Shown one piece after another: positions 45,943-56,115 of a stretch of 64,000 nucleotides of DNA. The stretch is from Nyssa sinensis (Eukaryota > Streptophyta > Magnoliopsida > Cornales > Nyssaceae): positions 17,372,985 to 17,436,984 of the forward strand of contig CM018038.1 in assembly GCA_008638375.1 (NCBI GenBank), read 5' to 3'. The position numbers were made by a program, and so were the translations under genes. Every line of letters begins with the position of its first letter. Position 1 is the stretch's first letter. The notes beneath the pieces were generated by a model, which made no database searches, was not told the DNA's origin, and saw only the letters and a list, made by a program, of their open reading frames with translations.

Positions 45943-46314
45943 TAAACACACTCTCACAACACACACACAGCCGACACTCACACATACCTTTTCACAGTTC
46001 TGCACACACATACATACTTACATGCATCTATATATATATATATATATATATATTTATGTGTATAATTATATGTATGTATACTTATGTATATATACACATT
46101 GGGCTATATACACACACAATACACACTCAATGTGTGTATTAGCATGTGTAAGTATACATATATTATTTTATGTATATAGCATAACCATGCATTTGGAAAT
46201 ATACATATTTGCATATTTCTTGATTCTTGGTCTTTTAGTAGTTAATTTTTAACTACAGTTCATTACCTCGTAATACGGGTCACATTACTCGATATTTTGG
46301 GTCAGGGTGTTACA
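45677..46314 (-). repeat. Tekay-like 3' LTR, second part
   Basis: CT run (45786-45809), several TA runs (45908-45935, 46029-46053), and the LTR end GGGTCAGGGTGTTACA at 46314. Completes the LTR begun at 39759, minus about 2 kb. Confidence 0.75.
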
Positions 46315-46330
46315 TTCTCCCTTCCTTATT
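46315..46330 (-). other. Polypurine tract of gag-only Gypsy
   Basis: On the - strand AAGGAAGGGAGAA immediately precedes the LTR start TGTAACACCC. Confidence 0.82.
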
Positions 46331-46474
46331 AGAGTTTTGTCCTCAAAACTCGAGTGTTCTAAAACGTAAGGAGACTTTATTATATTTCATTCTTTGCTAT
46401 ATATTCTATCTATCAGGTCCATGTATCTATTAGTCGAAATTAAACGTCGAGCATATATATATATAGACAAAATT

Positions 46475-47413
46475 TTAAGCATTAGACGGTGTACCTAGTT
46501 GACCTTTAGAAGTCTGTGCAACTTCAAAAAATATATTGAAAACTCGTCCGTACCTCGTAGGCTCCTGACTTCCCCCTGGTTTCTCAGCAATCCAAGCCTG
46601 CGTGAGTGGCGTAGCTGATGAAGCTACTGCAGTAGGCTCTCTAGCAGCTAAACTTCCATTTGGGCAATCCTTGATAAGATGCTCGCGTAAACCACATTTA
46701 TAGTAGACTCCCGAGAACTGCCGACAGGGTGCATATTGCCTCTTCTGAGAAGTAAGGCATATAGGAATTTCTGCTGTCTTCTGGCTAGTGTTACCCCCTT
46801 CGTTGACAAAAGTCATATTCCTGACTCCTGTCCTAGCTTTCTTCATTTGTTGGGGAGTAGGGCTAACCTGTTTCTTATCTTTCTTTTGGGATAAGGCAAT
46901 CCCAGCTCTCTTGAAGATCTTAGCACGATTTAGTACTGCATTATACGTGGAAAGCTCAAATGGCTCAAGTCTGTACCTGATGCTATCTCGGAGGCCACTT
47001 TCGAACTTCCTAGCCTTCAGATCCTCGGTCATGATAATGTGGGTTGAGTAACGGGCTAGTTTCATGAACTTAGCCTCGTACTCTGCTACTGTCATAGTTC
47101 CTTGGGTTAGAGTTGCAAACTCTGCTATTTTTTGGTTCTTTAGTGACCTTGGAAAATGTTTATCGTAAAATACTTCCAAAAATCTTTCCCAAGTCATAGG
47201 CTGCTCTCTTTCCTTTTCCAGAAGCCACCACCCATATACTGCATCCTTAAAAGTGAAGGCAGCATAGAAGACTTTTTGTTCCTCGGTGCAAGGAAAAAAT
47301 ATGAATATGCGTTCCATTTCTTGGACCCATGCCTCAGCGTCAATCGTAGTGTCCAATCCGTCAAACCTAGGAGGTTAGACACCCTGGAACACCTTATAGC
47401 TTGATGTGTTCAT
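46475..47413 (-). pseudogene. Tekay-like gag, pol deleted
   Basis: Starts MNTSSYKVFQGV at 47413, has one stop, then a 293-codon frame: DAEAWVQEMERIFIFFPCTE, AVYGWWLLEKEREQPMTWER, FYDKHFPRSLKNQKIAEF, AKFMKLARYSTHI and the knuckle YYKCGLREHLIKDC. Here the first Cys of the usual C-x2-C-x4-H-x4-C is Tyr. Protease, polymerase and integrase are missing: gag is followed within 160 bp by the polypurine tract. Confidence 0.83.
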
Positions 47414-47470
47414 AGCCTCAATTGGTTGTCCCTGATCCTATGGTAGCCCGGGGTTTTGCACCTGCTGTGG

Positions 47471-48185
47471 TGTTCTATTATGGGTTCATAGTCACAGAGT
47501 AAATGCATCACTTATGATTGACTGTTATGTTTACGTTTATTGGATTCATAGGATGTTGTCATTTCCCTATGAATAATTCTATGTTGATAGTTTCCTTATT
47601 TATTGGACTTGATTGTGACCGGTTTATTGTGGCAGTATTTTTACGTTGACTGTTTTATTGAGTTTTCCTGTGTTCATGCTACACCATTACTCATACTTAT
47701 TTATTGTGACTTATTGGTCATTGGCCATTGTGGCATTTTACCGTTAACTATAACTATTTCCATGATTGGCTATCAAGTTTACCCTATGAGTTCATATTTT
47801 TCTATGTTAAACCTAACCCGTGTCAGAGATGGGCTTTCACTTACTGAGCTTTGTTAGCTCACACCATTTACTTATTTTTTCAGGTGAGAATGCTACAGAA
47901 CCACTGTAGGAGTTCAGGAGCTTAGGGAGACAATTGAGGAGTATGATAGAAGTGAATAGAGTCTCTCCTATGTACTCACCACCTAGAAGTGGTTTTATGT
48001 TCAGTTATGTTAGTTTACAATTTTCAGATGTTAAACAATAATTTGTATTAAGACTTCCGCTACTTTATTGTTAAGTTTACATTTTATATTATTGTCATGG
48101 CTACAAAGAATGAAAAAAGTAGGGACGACCATTGAGCCGGCCCCGCGACATGAGATCTGCATATACTGGGTTTCGGGTTGTGACA
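47471..48185 (+). repeat. Partial LTR, + orientation, right end
   Basis: Ends GGTTTCGGGTTGTGACA at 48185, the mirror of TGTCAC starts. The phrase 'cacttactgagctttgttagctcac' (47838) is the reverse complement of the gag-side LTR phrase seen elsewhere. Non-coding. Confidence 0.6.
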
Positions 48186-48483
48186 ATGTACATGAGGACC
48201 AAAACAAAGCTCAAAGACAAAGAGCTACAACAAACAAATGCAAGAACATGAATAAAACAAGAGGAAAAAAGGACGGAAGGCCTTTAACAAGATTGTCCGC
48301 CATCCTAACCCACTTTACAAGCAAAAAACAACATCTAATTGTCTAAATTCAATTCCCAACACAATAACAAATCTTCATTAAGCATAAAGCGTCTAAGGCT
48401 AAGGTCACCAATCAACTTGTTTCACACCATCAAATTAATACCCACAATAAGATGATCTTTGGTTCTTGATTCTTTATTGAAAC
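48186..48483. other. Unassigned 298 bp
   Basis: AC-rich, no frame of note, no clear similarity to other parts of the window. Confidence 0.5.
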
Positions 48484-49358
48484 TGATATGAACCCGTAAG
48501 AACGAAATCCCTTGAACCCACAATCAATTTGAAACTTACCCAAGAAAGCCAAGAATCAAGTCAAGATGATCTAGACCCGTTGAAAATTTGTTTCAAGAAT
48601 CTAGAGTTGATAAGAATGCCATAAAGGGTATGCCTTTGATAAGTTCGTAGTTCATTCAAGAACAAAAAGAGAAAACTCAAAATTCTCTAAGCAGAAAACT
48701 TCATTCACGTTCGTTGTTTGCAAAATGCGACTACGAGATCTTTTAAAACCTACATGAAACCCTAGCGTCTAATAAAGCCTACATCAATTAAAAGACATGA
48801 GCAGAAAATTTTTAGGCCCAAAACGTCCTAAACTATCGACTAAAAATAATAAAAGAAATTCACTAAATGAGTTAACCAGCGCATTAGAATTTCGCGCAAC
48901 CAAAAACGTCAACAGTGCAGGTGCAGCAACTTCAAGCCATATTTCAACCTTGATGCAACCCGAATCTTGGAAAACTCAAAACATGAAAGTTGTAGAAATA
49001 TTTCTTTTCTTTTCATAACATCTTTAATCATCACAATTGGAGCTCAGATGAGAGAGTTATGCCAAGATAACAAAGTGATGTTGAAACTATCCGAAAATCA
49101 CCCAATTAGCATTTTTGGTCTATACGAAACCACTAGGCTATGCCGCCACCCTCCGTAGCTTGTATCACATGGACTAAAGCTAGTTCTTCTTCTTCCAAGC
49201 CCATCGTGAATGTTGGCGACTTGCTCGATAATTCGGCCCAAGTGGATTGCATTCATCCTTACATTGCTTCCTTGATCTTCTTAGCTCTCGACCTTGTAAT
49301 TGGCCCATCTAGAACTTGTAAGGGATCTTGAAGACTCGGTCCACCCTGGTGCCCATCA
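48484..49358 (-). repeat. Gypsy-B-type LTR, - orientation (875 bp)
   Basis: TGATATGAACCCGTAAG at 48484 to GGTGCCCATCA at 49358. Close to 6478-7244; the segment 49110-49260 matches the reverse of 16270-16430. Confidence 0.85.
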
Positions 49359-49428
49359 GAAATGATGGGCACCATGGCAGACCAAGTCTTAAAGATTCGA
49401 GGACGAATCCTTTTGAAGAGAGGGGGAA
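49359..49428. repeat. Inverted junction with polypurine tract
   Basis: Four bases (GAAA), then 33 bp of a + strand LTR start (TGATGGGCACCATGG), then a fragment ending with GAAGAGAGGGGGAA (49415-49428), a polypurine tract. The two LTR starts form an 11-bp perfect palindrome around GAAA (49348-49373). Confidence 0.8.
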
Positions 49429-50087
49429 TGATGGGCATCATGGTGGACCGAGTCTTAAAAATCCTTTACAAGTTCCATATGGGCCAATCACAAGGTCAAG
49501 AGCTAAGAAGTTAAGTGCACAAAAACGCTAATTGAGTGATTTTGGTATAGTTTCGATGTTGCTTCGTAATCTAAGTATAACTCTCTCATCTGAGCTCCGA
49601 TTGAGATGATTCAAAATGCTATGGAAATCCAAGGAATAGTTCTACAACTTTCATGTTTTGCGTTTTCTGAGATTCGGAATTCATCAAGGTCAAAATCGGG
49701 TTTGAAGTTTCTGTACCTGCACTGATGACATTTTTGGCTACGCGAAATTTTACTTATTTAGTGGATTTCTGTTAATTAGTTTTAGTCAGTAGTTTAGGAT
49801 GTTTTGGGTCTGAAGATGTTCAGCCCATGTCTTTTATTTAATGTAGGCCTTATTCGGCCCTTGGGTTTCATAGAGTGTTTTAAAAAGAACTTGTAGCCGC
49901 ATTTGGCAGATGATGAATTTTTGAGTAAATTGAGAGAATATTTTCTCTTCGGTTCTTTGTGAACTATCTAAACTTATCGGGATTTCCCGTGGCATTCAAC
50001 AACAACTTATCAAATGGATTTCCACCACCGTTTGTGGCGTCTTCCTTATACCGAGGTTCTTGTTTTGCACTAAACAACAGGTTGAGG

Positions 50088-50142
<55 letters not shown>

Positions 50143-50303
50143 GGTTCTTGTTTGTCGTAAACAATGGGTCGAGGTCATATATAACGAGGTTCTTGTTTGT
50201 CGTAAATAACGGGTTAAGGTTTTCAATTCAGATCTGATTGTAGAACGATCTTGGATTCTTATTTCATTGATGGAACTCGTTATTGTTGGCGAGGTTCGCG
50301 TCA
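49429..50303 (+). repeat. Gypsy-B-type LTR, + orientation (875 bp)
   Basis: TGATGGGCATCATGGTGG at 49429 to GGTTCGCGTCA at 50303. Holds a TA microsatellite at 50089-50139. Sits head to head with 48484-49358. Confidence 0.8.
50089..50139. repeat. (TA)n microsatellite
   Basis: About 25 uninterrupted TA units. Confidence 0.97.
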
Positions 50304-50383
50304 AGAAACACTTCTGATTCCTTTCAAGCTAAATAATATGAACTAGGGTAGAGAACACCAACTTACTTATATAACCTGAGCCG

Positions 50384-51724
50384 AATTCCCCTTAAAAGCT
50401 TGAGTAGCCCATTGAATTATTTCATGCCAAGGACGAGGGGACCAAATCAAATTACATTTGGCTATATAGTGATGCCATAAGTCAAGAGTAAAAGGACAAC
50501 TAAAGAAAATATGAGCATGGCGTTCCAATGGCAGCCCACAAAAGACACATTTCATTTCAAGGTTGCTCCCAAACTTCAAGACACGGTTTTGAGTAGTAAG
50601 CCGCTCCCGAATGGAAAACCAAAGGACGAAGCTGCATCTTGGAATAGCATGAGAGAACCACACCAGTTTTCGCCATGAAAATTTAGGCTTGGAGACCCGA
50701 ATCACGTGCCAAGCTGATTTATTAGAAAAAACTCCAAAAGAATGGCCCAACCATTGAATTTGGTCCATCATATCTAGATTTAGAGTAAAACTTGGGGGCA
50801 TAGAGTGCTTGAGCTCTATTAACCGGTAAGAGTTAGCACTAGGCCACCTCCAATCCCTTCAATGATTTGGCTCACACGGGCTGATCTAGCAAGCCTAAAA
50901 TCATAGATGATTCTATCTCCCATAGCCTCCTATATTGGGCCCAAACGGAGCCAATAGTCGAACCAAAGAGAAGTATGCTGCCTATTTCCCACCTTGTGCC
51001 GAATAAAAGATTTAAACCCCGCTCGAAGCTTCATTAATTTTGTCCACACCCAAGTACAAACACCTAGACAAATAGCCTCCCAAAGGTGTTTTTGCTTCAA
51101 AATGTTAGCTCGAATCCATGCAACCCATAAAGAGGAGCTATAAGGATCACTTAGACACCATAGATGTTTAGAGGCAACAGCTTTATTCCATTCTTCTAGC
51201 TTCTTAATCCCCAATCCACCTTCCTATTTAGGATAAGTAACATCATCCCAAGCTACCTTGGCCTTAGTAAACCTCAACTCTACTCCTGACCAGAGAAAAG
51301 CCCTCATAATCTTCTTAATTTTTTGGATAATCTTCTTCGAAAGCACAAAATGTGTTGTCCAATAGACCTATATGTTGAAAATTACAGACTTGATGAGTTG
51401 TAATCGGCCCGCAAAGGATAAATACTTAGAAGTCTGGGCTTTAACTTTGTACACAATTTGATCAACCAGCACCTTGCAATCAATTGCCTTCAACTTGGAG
51501 GAAATCAACGAAACACCAAGGTACCTCATAGGTAATTTCCCCTTCTTAAAGCCCACTCTTTCCATCATATCATGCTTGCCTTGCGTAGAAACTCTCGAGA
51601 AAAAGATGTTGCTCTTAGCCTCATTCAGGTTTAACCCCGAGAATTCAGCATATTCTTCAATGGCAAGTTTCATGATTGTAACTGAGTTGAGATCCCCATG
51701 ACAAAACAACATAAGATCATCCAC
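50384..51724 (-). pseudogene. LINE L8 ORF2 C-terminal part
   Basis: 51724-51368: LMLFCHGDLNSVTIMKLAIE, GKLPMRYLGVSLISSKLKAI, VLVDQIVYKV, LSFAGRLQLIKSVIF. 51214-50930: GIKKLEEWNKAVASKHLW. 50801 onward: zf-RVT with Cys and His ligands visible (CVFC, ERHAHIFFSC). Frame gaps between 51368/51214 and 50930/50801. Confidence 0.8.
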
Positions 51725-51863
51725 AAAGCACAGATGAGTGGTTTTAGGCTACGTGCATCTCCAATGATACTTAAAACTCATCTCATGATCAACTTTTTAC
51801 TTCAACATCATAGAAAAGACCTCTATAGCACTGACAAACAAGTAGGGAAAGAGAGGACCACCT
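50384..51863 (-). mobile_element. LINE L8 (second subfamily), first segment
   Basis: ORF2 from the polymerase end (LCFVDDLMLFCHGD around 51720) to zf-RVT (51214-50930, 50801-50367). FSHAIPRCSFVLWFSIRERL and CVFCGLPLERHAHIFFSC differ from the L1/L2/L4/L6 group and resemble L3. The 3' end is missing: the frame stops at AFKGNSAQVI. Interrupted at 51864 by LINE L9; resumes at 52476. Confidence 0.82.
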
Positions 51864-51878
51864 AAGTGTAAGCCCCGA
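51864..51878. repeat. Target-site duplication, left copy (LINE L9)
   Basis: AAGTGTAAGCCCCGA, identical to 52461-52475. Confidence 0.93.
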
Positions 51879-52460
51879 GGCTGAGAGTCACAATCATTTG
51901 TTCTTCTCTTGCTCCTTCTCTTCCATCATATGGTCTCATTTGCTCTCCTTATGTGGGTTCCGATGCCCTTCAGGAGATTGGCAGCAGATCGTTCTTTGGG
52001 CTAGCAATACCTTCAAGGGCAAGGTATTCTCTTCTACTATAGGCAAGCTTACCCTAGCATGCACAGTCTATACCATTTGGAGGGAAAGGAATAGTAGATT
52101 GTTCACCACTTTAAAGAAAACTCCCCAGGCTATCATTGCTCAAGCTCAGGATATGATCCGTGGCAAGCTCGCTACCTCAAAAGGGATTGCAAACACTATC
52201 TCCAACAGACATCTTCAAAGCAATTGGTCTCTCCCAAGTAGCATTTTTAATATGTAATGTTCTCATTCTTGTATGTCTTTGAGGGTATGCCCTCTTGTTC
52301 TTGTCTTTCTTTTGTTTAGTTCTTGTGGCTTTGGGTTGGGAGTTCTTCTGCCTGTAGTAGTCCTTCCCTCCCTTTAGCTTGTTCGAGGGTATGCCCTCTT
52401 GATTTTGTACCTTCTTCTTCTTTTCTTTTATAAATTTATTTACTTACCAAAAAAAAAAAA
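51879..52460 (+). mobile_element. LINE L9: short 5'-truncated L1-type insertion
   Basis: 582 bp from the zf-RVT motif (ESQSFVLLLLLLFHHMVSFALLMWVP in the shifted frame; true frame ...SHNHLF-type) to a 14-base A tail. The frame 51898-52257 (119 codons) gives FFSCSFSSIIWSHLLSLCG, WASNTFKGKVFSSTIGKL and YTIWRERNSRLF up to the natural stop. Exact 15-bp duplications flank it. Two hairpin copies at 52281-52294 and 52385-52398. Young insertion into L8. Confidence 0.9.
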
Positions 52461-52475
52461 AAGTGTAAGCCCCGA
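52461..52475. repeat. Target-site duplication, right copy (LINE L9)
   Basis: Identical to 51864-51878. Confidence 0.93.
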
Positions 52476-52686
52476 ACACCTTTGAAATGACCTTCAAGTG
52501 CACCATTAATGGAAATAGAGAAGCTTGGAGTAGTAATACAAGCCTTGACCCATTGAATATAAGGAGTTGGAAATTGCATTAACTCAAGCACATCCAAAAG
52601 AAAGTCCCATCGCACCGAATCATAAGCCTTCCTAATGTCCACTTTCATTACACACCTCGGGGTGCCCCTCTCCTTGTGATAAGTTT
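52476..52686 (-). mobile_element. LINE L8, second segment (polymerase core)
   Basis: CVMKVDIRKAYDSVRWDFLLD (first catalytic Asp kept), PYIQWVKACITTPSFSISIN and GALEGHFKGVRGL, which continue into L8 across the L9 insertion. Begins at about HKERGTPR; the 5' part is cut by the next LTR. Confidence 0.85.
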
Positions 52687-52695
52687 AGGGGTGTT

Positions 52696-53028
52696 TGATG
52701 ACTTGCATAATATATGATATTTTATCACCTCTTAACTCTAAACTTTAGTCTAATTTTATTTATTTTCTGGCTGATTTTAGGCTTATTATCACCATTTAAA
52801 TTTTATTTCAGATTTGAAGAAATTGAAGGAGCTCATCGTCTATGAACTACTTGGGCCGGACAACCTATTCATTAGGCCTATGAGCTCAATCCACGATAGC
52901 TGATCTCATATTTTATGCCAGTCATCCAATAAAAAAAAAAAGAAAATCCCCAAAAAGAAATGCTAAAACCTGGGCTTGGAGATCGTGTAAGGATTAGAAG
53001 ACGTGAAGCGGTTGCAAGAGAAGAGTCA

Positions 53029-53064
<36 letters not shown>

Positions 53065-54058
53065 TAAATAAAAAAGATGCTAGAAAGGCTGGAGAAGCAA
53101 TAGCGTCTAGGGCTAGGAGTCTTGTTATTTAAAAAGGGGCTGAGAGCAAACACAAAGAAGATGAGAAAAAAGTGAGAAGCGGCTTGGGCGCTACGGCAGG
53201 AGAAGAAAACAGGAAGAGGGGAAGAAAGAGAGACGTGGCGCAGGGACCAAGTGACGGCTGGGAAGGGAAAACGAAAAGGGAGAAAAAGAAAAAAAAAAGT
53301 CAAAAGCTGGGCCTGGGACTTGGCAGCGGCAATAAGAAAAAGGCTACAGAAGGCGTTGCGGCTACTGGGCAGGAAAAGAAAAGGCAAAAAAAGGGGAGGC
53401 CCTAGTCTTGGCTTAGAGGCTGGAGATCAAAAAGAAAAAGAAAAAAAAAAACAAGAAGCGGCGCACGGCTGGGGCAAGAAACCAAAGTAGCGGCGGCGGG
53501 GCGCAACAGAGAAAAAAGAGCAAAAGGAAAGAAATAAAGGAAAGGAGCAACGAGCAGCGGCTGCAAGCGGCTGGCAGGGCTAAGTGGCTAAAGTAGAATA
53601 GAAAAGGAAAAAATAAAAAATAAAGGAAGAGCAGCTGCTAGAGGCTGGGAAACAAAGAGAGAATAAAAGAAGAAAAGTCAAAAGAAGCGGATAAAAAAGA
53701 ATAAAGTAGGAACAAAAAGTCAAAAACAACTGCGGCTTGGCTGAAGGCGCTGTTGTAGGCTGCAACGATCAAGTTTTTGTGTCCAATTTCTTTCATTCCT
53801 CTTAGAAAAAATATGGTGAATTCGTTTATGTTGAATTTAATTTTTAGCATGAGCTAATTTTCTTTATTCTAGGAAAACGATGTAGTCTAGTTCCGAACTA
53901 TGCTTGTTTTTTTATGCTAATTTGAAGTAATTCTCTTTCATGTTTGTCTGATTTATTCTGAGCTTAACACTTCTAATTAACTGGCCACTAATTAGATGAT
54001 TTTAATCTTGTGATTAGCTATCGAAAGAGGGAATCATAGGATAGTTCTTGGATATTTC
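52696..54058 (+). repeat. LTR of another Gypsy-type element, first part
   Basis: Starts TGATGACTTGCATAATATATG. Includes a TA run (53032-53061), then an AAGAAA/AGCGGC-rich purine tract (53150-53770) like that at 7390-7640, then a course rich in T ending at the ATTTC duplication. It resumes at 59984. Frames in the purine tract are Lys/Arg-rich artefacts. Confidence 0.6.
54054..54058. repeat. Target duplication ATTTC, left
   Basis: Identical to 59979-59983. Confidence 0.88.
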
Positions 54059-55264
54059 TGTCACATCCCGAACCCCACCCTACGCGGATATCGAGGACGT
54101 GATGCCAGTCAGTCGCCACGCGACCAACCGAAGGCAAATTTCTGAACTTTCCAGTGAATTGCACTCCGACTGTAGGGTCAGATGCAGCGGAATTTAAAAC
54201 CTTTTTTTTTTGTCAAGGGAATGCAACTCATGTATTCACTATGAGGTTATGTACCACACAGAGTAAGTCTAAAATCCAACAACTAACAACTCAACCTCAG
54301 AGCATATCTATAATTCGACATATAACGACAGAGCAGAACTATAATCTCTAGAGTACCATCTAAATCCATGAGCCATACTATATTCAGTACATATCAGTCA
54401 AGTCAGTCATAGTACATCACTCACCTGATTAAACAGATTCAATCCTCAGTAATCCAGTCTCCACAGATCAGTGCCATTAGATCCAACATATATCATTCCT
54501 GAAAAATGTTAGGGAATGGGGTGAGCTTCGAAAAGCCCAATGAGTAACACAGGTTCCCTGTCAAGGGTTTCAAAACCATTTCTTGTTTACAAAGCACAAG
54601 GGTAGTTCAGTTGTTTCTGAAATAGCAGTTTTATAAATCTACTTTAAATGCAGTTTTTGTAGAATAAAGCAGGACTGAACTAAACGGAACAACAAATCAG
54701 AATAGACGGAACAGTGCATGATGCCAATATCAATGAGAGTATAGGCAATTAATTCAAATATTAGAACAGATCAGTACTGGGCGGAACATAACAGGGCATA
54801 ACAATAATATATCAGTTAGGCGCGTAATCAAGCCTACTTATGCCAGACCGCTCATAATCAGAATGGTACCCAGAGTCAGACACATCATAGCAGAACAAAA
54901 TCAGATAGACCATAAAACGGAACAAGACAGACCGAACAAAACAATAGTAGGATGGGACAAAATCATGCCGCGTACAATACAGTATAAGGTTTGCATTTAA
55001 AAACATGCATTCAGACAGTTTAACTTTTAAAACCGTACAGTGCATCGAAATACAGTATCTATGCAGTAACTTATAAACCAAGTCAAGAATTCAGACAGAT
55101 CATAACGGAACTGGACCATATATCAATCAAGACAGACAGATGATTAACGGACGGTACATAACGGGATCAGACGGAACAAAACACTAGTTCAAGTCACAGG
55201 CGAAATCAAGGACAGAGGCATAACGGGACGGATCATAACGGAACAAAGCAGAGCAATACATCAA

Positions 55265-56115
55265 TCAGAACAAGACATATTGAAACTGAACATGGCGGAT
55301 CAAAACGGTACGATATCAATCAGGTCAAGTCATATCGGAACTGAACATGACGGAACAAAACGAAACAATATCAATCAGGACAAGTCATATCGGAACTGAA
55401 TATGACGGAAACAAAACGAAACAATATCAATCAGGACAAGTCATATCGGAACTGAATATGACGGAAACAAACGAAACAATATCAATCAGGACAAGTCATA
55501 TCGGAACTGAACATGACGGAACAAAACGAAACAATATCAATCAGGACAAGTCATATCGGAACTGAACATGACGGAACAAAATGAAACAATATCAATCAGG
55601 ACAAGTCATATCGGAACTGAACATGACGGAACAAAACGAAACAATATCAATCAGGACAAGTCATATCGGAACTGAACATGGCGGATCAAAATGAAACAAT
55701 ATCAATCAGGACAAGTCATATCGGAACTGAACATGACGGAATCAAAACAAAACAATATCAATCAGGACAAGTCATATCGGAACTGAACATGACGGAATCA
55801 AAACAAAACAATATCAATCAGGACAAGTCATATCGGAACTGAACATGACGGAACAAAACGAAACAATATCAATCAGGACGAGTCATATCGGAACTGAACA
55901 TGACGGAAACAAACGAAACAATACATCAATCAGATCAAGACATATCGAAACTGAACATGTCGGAACAAAACGGAACAATACATCTATCAGAACAAGACAT
56001 ATCGGAACTGAACAGGATGGAACAAACGAAACAATACATCAATCAGATCAAGACATATCGAAATTGAACAGGACGGAACAAACTGGTACAATATCAATCA
56101 GGACAAGGCATATGC
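55265..56115. repeat. 55-bp tandem array inside solo LTR S3
   Basis: About 15 copies of a unit containing ATCAATCAGGACAAGTCATA, then TCGGAACTGAACATGACGGA and ACAAAACGAAACA. The period is 55 bp, units differ by single bases, and outer units are more diverged. No spacers, so not a CRISPR array. Short peptide frames through it (repeats of ISIRTSHIGTEHDG) are incidental. Confidence 0.93.

Noticed and set aside
48479..50310. GAAAC flanks as target duplication of the head-to-head LTR pair
   Set aside because: The right copy is offset by two bases from the LTR end and the pair is not a normal element.
53172..53490. Lys/Arg-rich frames
   Set aside because: Come from a purine-rich tract inside an LTR; reverse frames are equally open and Phe/Leu-rich.
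55265..56115. Regular short repeats, possible CRISPR array
   Set aside because: Units follow each other without unique spacers, lie inside a plant LTR with target duplications, and no cas genes exist.
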